Shown here in pieces: positions 8,529 through 15,545 of a stretch of DNA of 33,476 nucleotides; the stretch's first letter is position 1; each line of letters begins with the position of its first letter. The DNA lies in NCBI GenBank assembly GCA_030145015.1, contig JAQYWI010000045.1, forward strand, positions 1 through 33,476, read 5' to 3'. Made by a program: the position numbers and the translations under genes. Origin of the DNA: Desulfobacterales bacterium. GTDB taxonomy: Bacteria; Desulfobacterota; Desulfobacteria; Desulfobacterales; JAHEIW01. The notes beneath the pieces were generated by a model. That model did no database searches. It saw nothing but the letters and a program-made list of their open reading frames with translations, and was not told the origin of the DNA.

Positions 8529-9134
8529 ATGGCATTTGTAAATCTAAAAAATAAGGAAATTCAGGTAAAAATCGTCTATTACGGTCCCGGACGGGGCGGT
8601 AAGACGACGAACCTGGAATATATATACAAAAAGTTCCGAAAACGCATCAATACTGAAATGGTCACCGTTAAAACCCATGGAGATCGGACGCTTTTCTTTG
8701 ATTTCTTGCCCTTTGATATTGGTGTCATCAATGGATATGATGTTAAAATTCAGCTTTACACCGTACCGGGCCAGGTTAAATATAATGCCACCCGGAGGTT
8801 GGTCCTCAGAGGCGTTGATGGTATCGTTTTTGTCGCCGATGCCATGGCTGTCCGTCGCGAAAAAAATATTTTGTCGCTAAAAAATCTGCAGGAAAATCTT
8901 GCTAATTATAAAAAGAGTATTTTCAAAATTCCATGTGTGATGCAATATAACAAAGTAGATCTTGTGGAACAGGGGATTCCGTTGCTGCCCGTTGAGATCC
9001 TTGAACAAGATCTCAACAACCAGTTAAAAAGGCCTTCTTTCAAAGCCAGCGCCTTGAACGGCACCAATGTGGTGATGACCTTGAAAAAAATTATATCAAT
9101 GACGGTAGCGTCAATAAAAAGGGATTTAAAATAG
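8529..9134 (+). CDS. MglA-type small Ras-like GTPase
   Basis: MglA GTPases set front-rear polarity and control type IV pili or gliding in Myxococcus and relatives. The 201-residue product has Walker A G-P-G-R-G-G-K-T-T (19-27), the MglA hallmark T-V-P-G-Q (78-82) in place of D-x-x-G, and N-K-V-D at 141-144. With the ATG at 8529 the intrinsic arginine finger falls at R53 and the catalytic glutamine at Q82, the same numbers as in Myxococcus xanthus MglA, which supports this start. An in-frame GTG at 8499 would add ten residues, but neither start has a strong ribosome binding site. It lies between its presumed MglB partner and a coiled-coil protein, and shares their transcript. Confidence 0.93.
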   Translation: MAFVNLKNKEIQVKIVYYGPGRGGKTTNLEYIYKKFRKRINTEMVTVKTHGDRTLFFDFLPFDIGVINGYDVKIQLYTVPGQVKYNATRRLVLRGVDGIVFVADAMAVRREKNILSLKNLQENLANYKKSIFKIPCVMQYNKVDLVEQGIPLLPVEILEQDLNNQLKRPSFKASALNGTNVVMTLKKIISMTVASIKRDLK

Positions 9135-9145
9135 GAGGGCATAAA

Positions 9146-9979
9146 TTGGTCGATACGAATAAAGACGACAAATTGGACCTTGAGATCGCAAAACGTCTTG
9201 ATGACCTTTTTGGAGAAGGTGATGCCTCCTCCGATAAAAACATGGTTTTAAAAGCAGACGACCCGACTGTAGATGAAAATAAATCTCCAGATAAACCCCC
9301 GGCAGTTGCAAATGATGAAATTGTTGAGTTAGAGGATACGGCTGCAAACGAGACGGACGCAGTACGCACTCCGGTTGACTATCCTCTATCCGAGTTGAAG
9401 AACATGGTTCTTTCAATCGATTGGGAAATTACGGACGAAGTCCTATCCGGTTTTCTTTCCCAGATAAATAATCTAAAAAATGTCTATAAAAATGAAAAGA
9501 TCATCTTGATGTTTCTTCAGCTTTTGGGCTCCTTGGGAGAATATATCAAAACCAATCGTGGGAATGCCCACCCAAAAACGTTTAAAATACTGAACTCGGT
9601 TTTCGCGCGCCTGGAAGATGTGGTTCTAACGGAAGATATGGCGGAGTTAGAAAAGAAAAAATTACTTAGAGCTGAAATGAATAAATATAAAGAACTCAGA
9701 AAACAGGTCGCACAGAAAAAAGCCACCGAAGTTAGTCGGAGGCAAGCCAAACCGATACAAAAGGATAAACTCCATCTCAGAGCGCCTGAGAAGAAGAAGA
9801 GCGTTATGCACGCTTCTAAAGCTCCTATGGCAGCTGGAGAAGAAAAGCCGTCCTCTGATTCAATCGCAGCTAAATCATACGACACCATGGCTGAAGCGGT
9901 TGAAGAACTTAAGCAATTTATCCATACCGAGTTAAGCGCTTTGAGGCAGGAATTAAAAATATTGAAAAAATCAAGGTAG
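9146..9979 (+). CDS. Uncharacterised helical protein in the MglA operon
   Basis: The family is not recognised. The start is TTG, with AGGAGGG six bases before it and only 11 bases after the mglA-like stop, so tight coupling is likely. Residues 1-80 are acidic and low in complexity. Residues 80-165 form a denser helical block (L-S-I-D-W-E-I-T-D-E-V-L through N-A-H-P-K-T-F-K-I-L-N-S-V-F). Residues 165-225 are lysine/arginine-rich, and the last 30 look like a coiled coil. A cytoplasmic adaptor or effector of the GTPase is a reasonable guess from position only. Confidence 0.85.
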   Translation: MVDTNKDDKLDLEIAKRLDDLFGEGDASSDKNMVLKADDPTVDENKSPDKPPAVANDEIVELEDTAANETDAVRTPVDYPLSELKNMVLSIDWEITDEVLSGFLSQINNLKNVYKNEKIILMFLQLLGSLGEYIKTNRGNAHPKTFKILNSVFARLEDVVLTEDMAELEKKKLLRAEMNKYKELRKQVAQKKATEVSRRQAKPIQKDKLHLRAPEKKKSVMHASKAPMAAGEEKPSSDSIAAKSYDTMAEAVEELKQFIHTELSALRQELKILKKSR

Positions 9980-10108
9980 CAATTCCCTCTCAACCCCTTT
10001 GTCATAGATGTTTAGAAACCAAAGATTGATTGGAATTCATTTTCAACCAAACCCAGACAACCCTTTATCTGCCACGTAGGCTGCAAACGGTACCGCTGAG
10101 GTAGCATT

Positions 10109-10588
10109 ATGGATTTTTCGTCGGGCGAAATTTCCTCTACGGTTTTCAAACGTATCGTTCGTGATGACATTGGCGAATACCCCCTGGATCATCAAATGCT
10201 TGCAGTTTTCATGGAATTAGACGGTAAGGCCCCCTTAGGTGTTGTGGCTCGAAAAGCCGGCCTTAATATGAGCACGATGCGTGAAATCATTGCCAAGCTG
10301 ATGCAAAATGGGCTGGTTGAAAAAGTGGGCCAAGAAACTGTCACGCTGGATAAAGACTTTTTCGACTATCTCGTTGCCCAGCTATCACTGGCCATCGGAC
10401 CTATTGCCGAAGTGCTGATTGAAGATGAAATTTATAAATTGGGCCATGAAATATCTCAGTTCCCCGGACATCGCGTGGCTGATTTAGTCCGCAATTTAGC
10501 CCGCGAGATCCGACGCAAGGAAAAAAAGGATGTTTTCCTCAAAATGATGGCTACTAAAATCCGGGATAAACGATACTTAAAGGGTTAA
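10109..10588 (+). CDS. Probable winged-helix protein in the MglA operon
   Basis: The 159-residue protein has an N-terminal helix-turn-helix-like segment (L-G-V-V-A-R-K-A-G-L-N-M-S-T-M-R-E-I-I-A-K-L) followed by a short wing (G-L-V-E-K-V-G). Its C-terminal helical domain begins A-I-G-P-I-A-E-V-L-I-E-D-E-I. That G-P-I-A motif recurs in C-terminal domains of bacterial signalling proteins, but I cannot assign a firm family. GAGGT lies six bases before the ATG. It could regulate the operon or serve as a protein-interaction module; DNA binding is not proven. Confidence 0.8.
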   Translation: MDFSSGEISSTVFKRIVRDDIGEYPLDHQMLAVFMELDGKAPLGVVARKAGLNMSTMREIIAKLMQNGLVEKVGQETVTLDKDFFDYLVAQLSLAIGPIAEVLIEDEIYKLGHEISQFPGHRVADLVRNLAREIRRKEKKDVFLKMMATKIRDKRYLKG

Positions 10589-10698
10589 TGTCTGTTTTTT
10601 TCTAAGCAGCCGGAGCGTTCAAACATCTTGAATCTATTCATCGTTCCCATCGTGAAGCCAGGTCGTTAAATTTAGAATTATTTTAGAGGAGTTCAGCT

Positions 10699-11856
10699 AT
10701 GATTGTCATCTGTGAGGAATGTGGGAAAAAATACCGGCTTGATGTTTCTAAAATTAAAGGCAGCGCTGCCCGCTTTAAATGCCGCGTATGCACACATATG
10801 ATCATGGTTTCAAAGCCGCAATCCGCGTCACCTGCGGCAGTGGCAGAGGATTTGCCCGCAAAAGAAACAGCCGCGGAAACCGCTGGGAAAAAGGCGTCGG
10901 CGGCAAAGCCGGACATAACCTTTGACCGATCCGCGACCGAAAGGAGTCAGGTACGGCCGGTTCGCAAGGTGGGCGCTTTCAATTTGCGAACCAAAATGGT
11001 TCTACTTTTTCTTTTTATTCCATTGGTCCTCATGATTGGTGCAAGCTTGCTATATTTATGGCAGCTCGAGCAAATGTCTGCGCTGCTTACCAAAGAAAGC
11101 ACTAAAATCGTCAACCAGATGGCAGAAGAGAAGATTGCAGATCTATCCACTGCAGTTGCCATTCAAAGCAGACTGTACCTGTTGGCTCATCCCGAACTAA
11201 AGAAAGAAGATTTTATGAATGATATGGGTTTTAAAACCCTGGCCATCCAGAAGGTCGGGCTAACCGGGTATACGGCCCTTTATGAAATGCCCGATCCGGA
11301 GAATGTTTGGCGCACCTGGGCGCATGTGAACCCCAAAATTATCAGTATTGATATGTCAACACTGAAAAAGCCGCTGGGACGGAATTTTCCGGGTTTTTGG
11401 AAGATATACACCGGGGTAAAGGGGGGCAAACGATCCCAAGGCTATTATACCTGGCAGGATAAGGACGGTAAGTTTCGCGATAAATTCATGGTGTGTACAC
11501 CCGTTGCCGGAACCCCATTTGTGGTTGCGGCTACAACCTATTTGGATGAATTCACCGGGCCGATTAAACTGATGGAAAGCCGGGCTGAAATTTTGACCCA
11601 AAAAACACGGCTGATGACATACGCCATTCTTGGTGGGACTCTTTTGTTAATCGGTATCATTGTTTCCATTTACGGCCATCGACTCACCAGCAAGATTAAA
11701 TCCTTAACAGATGTCGCCGAACGAATCAGCATTGGAGATCTTGAAATCGAAGTCGAAGCCCAATCCAGGGACGAAATCGGAGAATTGGCAGAAGCGATCT
11801 CGCGGATGCAAGAGAGTATTCGCCTGTCGATAGAACGATTGCGTCGACGCAGGTAA
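10699..11856 (+). CDS. Membrane sensor: MJ0042-type zinc ribbon, Cache domain and HAMP, no output domain
   Basis: Domain order over 385 residues: a cytoplasmic zinc ribbon with C5, C8, C28 and C31; a linker; a membrane helix at about 100-121; a periplasmic Cache-like domain (about 125-295, with G-L-T-G-Y-T-A-L-Y and the G-Y-Y-T-W motif); a second membrane helix at about 305-325; and a HAMP domain to the end. After the HAMP segment the protein stops, with no methyl-accepting, kinase or cyclase domain. It therefore has to signal through a partner, perhaps the PAS-HisKA protein three kilobases downstream, or through its N-terminal zinc ribbon. AGAGGAG precedes the ATG. Confidence 0.88.
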   Translation: MIVICEECGKKYRLDVSKIKGSAARFKCRVCTHMIMVSKPQSASPAAVAEDLPAKETAAETAGKKASAAKPDITFDRSATERSQVRPVRKVGAFNLRTKMVLLFLFIPLVLMIGASLLYLWQLEQMSALLTKESTKIVNQMAEEKIADLSTAVAIQSRLYLLAHPELKKEDFMNDMGFKTLAIQKVGLTGYTALYEMPDPENVWRTWAHVNPKIISIDMSTLKKPLGRNFPGFWKIYTGVKGGKRSQGYYTWQDKDGKFRDKFMVCTPVAGTPFVVAATTYLDEFTGPIKLMESRAEILTQKTRLMTYAILGGTLLLIGIIVSIYGHRLTSKIKSLTDVAERISIGDLEIEVEAQSRDEIGELAEAISRMQESIRLSIERLRRRR

Positions 11857-11886
11857 TCCGAAAAATTGTATCGATAAGGATTAAAA

Positions 11887-12870
11887 ATGGTTGTTATCCC
11901 GAGACAGCAGCCTGTGCTTGAAAACTTAAATATTTACTATTTAAACGTGAGAAAGTTACTTGAACATTTCCAGGGCGAAATCGGGGCCGGAGGCGTCTAT
12001 TTTAAATCTCATGCAGCCGAGGGTGTCATATTTTTCGATCAAAACGAACTTTTAAGCGGCTTTTTTAAGGATAGAGACATTGAAATTTCAGGTAATGAAG
12101 CAATTGAGCGTCTCTTGGAAGCTGGGGATGATTATAATTTCAGCGTTAATATTTATGAAATCGGTCCGGAGGAAGTTTATTACTGGGCCAGTATTCCAAC
12201 GGCGGAGCAAATTTACAAAGATCTCAGCACTGAATTTACGGACCTTGAGGGTCTTGTCAAGAAGATGGGTTCTGAAAAATTGACCGGCTTTATTGATGTC
12301 TCTATCGGTGATGGCAAGGAAATGGGCCTTATTTTTCTTATAAACGGCAAAATTAGGGGTGGTTCCTATTCCTGGGGTAACGGCTCGCCGAGTCCATCCA
12401 AAGAAAATCAGGATTTACTTATTCAAAAAAGCAAGGAATTCGGAGGCTCCTTTAATGTTTGTCGGATTCCTTTGACAAACTCGGAAACGGATAGTGAGCC
12501 CGATTTAGCAAAATCTAAGCATTTGGCAAATGCGATTGAGTTTCTTGAAGAATTGCTGCGGATATTTGAAAAAGTGGTCCGTTTAAAAAGAAAAAAGCGA
12601 ATCGATTTTCAAAAATTGTTGAAACAAAAATTAGTCGAACATGCAGAACAGTTCGCCTTTTTAGATCCGTTTGCCGGTGAATTTGAATACGTCGAGCATA
12701 AAATCACGTTTTCGGGGCAAACCAGTGATCAAAATTTGGTTGAAGGCGTTTTTGCGGTCGTAAAGGAAATGGCCCGGGAATTGGGTCTGCTACCGGCCCT
12801 GATTGAAAATTTGGATTCCTGGTCGGGTAAATATTCTGAAGAATTGGCAATTTACGATATAAGCTTTTGA
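11887..12870 (+). CDS. DUF4388-like protein in the MglA operon
   Basis: The 327-residue protein contains two segments resembling the DUF4388 pattern of a small beta-rich unit ending in a G-x-I strand: G-G-V-Y-F-K-S-H-A-A-E-G-V-I-F-F-D near residue 35, and L-T-G-F-I-D-V-S-I-G-D-G-K-E-M-G-L-I-F-L-I-N-G near residue 140. A helical region with a basic K-R-K-K-R patch follows, then a C-terminal domain of unknown type. It has no membrane segment. The DUF4388 assignment is by pattern and moderately sure; members are common in deltaproteobacterial two-component proteins and probably mediate protein contacts. Confidence 0.8.
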   Translation: MVVIPRQQPVLENLNIYYLNVRKLLEHFQGEIGAGGVYFKSHAAEGVIFFDQNELLSGFFKDRDIEISGNEAIERLLEAGDDYNFSVNIYEIGPEEVYYWASIPTAEQIYKDLSTEFTDLEGLVKKMGSEKLTGFIDVSIGDGKEMGLIFLINGKIRGGSYSWGNGSPSPSKENQDLLIQKSKEFGGSFNVCRIPLTNSETDSEPDLAKSKHLANAIEFLEELLRIFEKVVRLKRKKRIDFQKLLKQKLVEHAEQFAFLDPFAGEFEYVEHKITFSGQTSDQNLVEGVFAVVKEMARELGLLPALIENLDSWSGKYSEELAIYDISF

Positions 12871-12892
12871 TAATATTGGAGTAAAAAAAATT

Positions 12893-12986
12893 CGGAATTC
12901 GGAATGCGGAATGCGGAATGCGGATTTTGGATGCGCGGAACGCATAACATTTCAATCCGCAATCCAAATTCTAAAACCCAAAATCG
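12893..12986. repeat. Heptamer array (CGGAATG units) with partial inverted copy
   Basis: Four contiguous 7-bp units (CGGAATT, then three CGGAATG) and a fifth, degenerate one run from 12893 to about 12927. Part of the array is mirrored downstream: GCGGATT at 12920-12926 is the complement of AATCCGC at 12954-12960, followed by AATCCAAATTC and AAAACCCAAAATC. It fills the gap between two operon genes and may fold as RNA. Confidence 0.75.
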
Positions 12987-12998
12987 TGGTTAGGGTTC

Positions 12999-14060
12999 AT
13001 GGCTGGTGCAAATTTAATAATTACAGGTGATTATTCAGCTAGAAGGTATGCGGAATTTATTGACAGCCTTCCTGCCGCCCTCTTTCGTACCACCATTGAA
13101 GGCCAAATCATATATTGCAACCACGCCTTTGCAGATTTATTTGGTTTTGACTCAGCCCTGGATCTAATCGACTATCCTGTCATTGAGCTTTACCAAAATA
13201 AAAAAGATCGAGGCGGAATTATCCAAACGGTTATGCAAACCGGGCGTATCATAGATCTTCCTGTGGCCTTTAGGCAGAAAAATGGAACTCCAATCTGGTG
13301 CGCGTTAACTGCGAAAGCGGTTTTGGATGATGACGGTATTGTCGTTAATATGGATGGGATTTTAAAAGAAATAACGGGAGAAATCGATACAATCAACGAA
13401 TTTCCGAAAATAGGAAAACCGGCTGAAAGTTTAAACGATGGCATCATTATTTTCGACCTTCGCGGCGAAATGATCAACGTTAATCCGGCTGGAGAAAATC
13501 TGCTGGGTGCCCCCAAAGAGCAGTTAATGGGCAAATCACTATCTGAATTTTTAGCTCCCGGTGACCGTGATCTGTTTCTGATTTTCCTGGCCGATATTTA
13601 TAAAATTGGTCGCAGTGATGCCATTTTGTCCGTTCTGGATGGCAACTCAAATATACACTATCTTAAATGCCAGGCATTTCTTGTAAAAAACAACGGTCGG
13701 GTTCAGCATATTAAGTGTATCGCAAGAGATGTGACCCGTATTATTAGCAAGCAAAAGGAACAAGCAGGCAACGAAAAGTTTCAGGGCGTCCTGGAAATGG
13801 CCGGAGGGGTAGCTCACCGTCTCAATCAACCGTTGACGATTATTAATAATTTGATCAATGAAGTTTTGTCGGAATTACAGCAAAAAAACGAAACTTATCT
13901 AAAGATCGTCAAAGTTCATAATCAGATCAAGAAAATGAACGATATTACCGATAAATTAGGTAGGATAAAAAAGTATGAAGCTATGGATTATGTGGCCGGC
14001 ATTAAAATCGTTGACATCGAGAAAGCCTCCTGGTCCCATGATAAAGAGGAAGACCGATGA
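12999..14060 (+). CDS. PAS-PAS-HisKA protein lacking the kinase ATPase domain
   Basis: Residues ~15-135 and ~140-250 are PAS domains. A dimerisation/phosphoacceptor (HisKA) helix follows, with the H-box G-V-A-H-R-L-N-Q-P-L and H273 as the would-be phosphorylated histidine. The protein ends about 80 residues later, before any N, G1, F or G2 box, so it cannot bind ATP as a normal histidine kinase. The stop overlaps the start of the receiver gene (ATGA), which implies translational coupling. It may be phosphorylated in trans by another kinase, act as a phosphotransfer protein, or serve as a receiver phosphatase. The reading frame is intact and no kinase-domain remnant follows, so it is not obviously a frameshifted gene. 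Confidence 0.88.
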   Translation: MAGANLIITGDYSARRYAEFIDSLPAALFRTTIEGQIIYCNHAFADLFGFDSALDLIDYPVIELYQNKKDRGGIIQTVMQTGRIIDLPVAFRQKNGTPIWCALTAKAVLDDDGIVVNMDGILKEITGEIDTINEFPKIGKPAESLNDGIIIFDLRGEMINVNPAGENLLGAPKEQLMGKSLSEFLAPGDRDLFLIFLADIYKIGRSDAILSVLDGNSNIHYLKCQAFLVKNNGRVQHIKCIARDVTRIISKQKEQAGNEKFQGVLEMAGGVAHRLNQPLTIINNLINEVLSELQQKNETYLKIVKVHNQIKKMNDITDKLGRIKKYEAMDYVAGIKIVDIEKASWSHDKEEDR

Positions 14061-15067
14061 TAAAAAATGTTTTGCTGGTAGATGATGATACCGAAATGCT
14101 TCATGCCCTCAAGGAAGGGTTCAAGAAGTATCAGGAGTCTTTTGCAGTTGTCTTAGCCGAAGACGGTCTGCGGGCCTTGGAGAGCCTTAAGCGAAATCTC
14201 ATTTCTCTGGTTGTGACTGACTTGAAAATGCCCAATATGGACGGATTTGAGCTGCTGGCTCATATCATGGAACATTACCCGGACATTCCCGTGATCATCA
14301 TCACCGGCTATAGTACACCTGAAATGGAGCAGCTGGCGCGTGAGGGCGGTGCGGTCGGTTATATTGCCAAACCATTTCTGATTGAGAATCTTGCGCGTCA
14401 AATCCTGACCACCCTGAGAAGGGAATCAGAAGGCGGTACGCTCCATAATGTCTCTTCCGGTATGTTCCTGCAGTTAATCGAGATGGAGCAGAAAACTTGC
14501 ACCATTCGATTGGAGGACAAATCGAGCCATAAAAAAGGCATCCTGTTTTTTAATGAAGGCGAATTGTTTGATGCGCGGGTAAACAATATCCAAGGCCAAG
14601 CGGCGGCCCAAGAAATTTTTTCGTGGGATGCAGTGAATCTTTCCATTCAAAATGGTTGTGCTTTAAAGGACAATAAAATTCAGAGTGATTTACAACCTCT
14701 CATTCTTGAGGCCATGCGGCGAAAAGACGAGGATGAGGCGGAGAATGTGCCCGAAAGTGTTATGGAACAGATGGAGCATGGAGAAGAGGAGCCTGCCGAT
14801 CTACTAAAAAAACTTAAGGCCAGAATTGAAACCCAAATCGGTCAACAATGTGGTCTTGAAGATTTATATCAGGATGAATTTTGGGACAGTCGGGTGGCTC
14901 AGCTATCAAAGACCGGCGAATTTTTTCATTTTGGCAGATTCATGCTCGGATACATCGACAGGGGTGATACAAACGATTACATCCTAATTCCGGGCCAAAA
15001 GACCACTGTAATTACCGTTGATCCAAAGTGCCCGAGGGACAAAATCCTGCGTGTGATCAGCGAATGA
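14057..15067 (+). CDS. Response regulator with receiver and DUF4388 domains
   Basis: The receiver domain covers residues 1-120, with acidic D9-D11, phosphoacceptor D55, T83 and K105 all conserved. A DUF4388-type domain follows (about 130-215, with K-K-G-I-L-F-F-N-E-G-E-L-F-D-A-R). The last third contains an acidic linker and a C-terminal domain ending in a roadblock-like L-R-V-I-S-E. There is no DNA-binding output, so the target is probably a protein. It overlaps the PAS-HisKA gene by four bases, which makes the pair a likely phosphorelay. Confidence 0.92.
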   Translation: MIKNVLLVDDDTEMLHALKEGFKKYQESFAVVLAEDGLRALESLKRNLISLVVTDLKMPNMDGFELLAHIMEHYPDIPVIIITGYSTPEMEQLAREGGAVGYIAKPFLIENLARQILTTLRRESEGGTLHNVSSGMFLQLIEMEQKTCTIRLEDKSSHKKGILFFNEGELFDARVNNIQGQAAAQEIFSWDAVNLSIQNGCALKDNKIQSDLQPLILEAMRRKDEDEAENVPESVMEQMEHGEEEPADLLKKLKARIETQIGQQCGLEDLYQDEFWDSRVAQLSKTGEFFHFGRFMLGYIDRGDTNDYILIPGQKTTVITVDPKCPRDKILRVISE

Positions 15068-15100
15068 AATATCTGCGACTCGAATAAAACATCGATTTTA

Positions 15101-15463
15101 ATGACGAATATGCGCAAGTTGTTCAATGATATATTGAGTACCGAAGGTGTAAAGGGCATTTTGTTATTCTCTTTTTCAGGGGATCTTATTTTTAAAGAAT
15201 ATATCTCCCCCATTGATGAAAAACCTGAACACCGAGATTGGCGCTTTTTTATTGAATCTCTGGAAGGTATGCGGGAAACCGATTTGGTCTTTGAAAAGGG
15301 CAGAATCTACATCCGCAGAACGGAGATGGGGTATTTGGTCATATTAATGGCTCTTTTTGTGCCGATTGCGATGATCCGATTAAACTGCGATATTCTTCTG
15401 CCGTTGTTAAGACAACCAAAACCCGGCGGAAAGTTTGGGCGGTTTTTTAAAAAAAATAAATAA
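15101..15463 (+). CDS. Small roadblock/LC7-like protein
   Basis: The 120-residue product starts M-T-N-M-R-K-L-F-N-D-I-L and continues with the strand V-K-G-I-L-L-F-S-F-S-G-D-L-I-F. This resembles the opening of roadblock domains. A second strand pair (Y-L-V-I-L-M-A-L-F-V) and a helix follow, and the protein ends in a basic tail. If right, the operon encodes two roadblock proteins, this one and the one at 8061, perhaps forming a heterodimer. An internal ATG three codons later is an alternative start. The family call is moderate. Confidence 0.75.
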   Translation: MTNMRKLFNDILSTEGVKGILLFSFSGDLIFKEYISPIDEKPEHRDWRFFIESLEGMRETDLVFEKGRIYIRRTEMGYLVILMALFVPIAMIRLNCDILLPLLRQPKPGGKFGRFFKKNK

Positions 15464-15545
15464 AATATAAACGTGATAAGCGTAGTGGTGATTTTATACT
15501 GATCCTCCAATCACGGTATTTTAAATGAAAGGGTAAACAAAAGCA

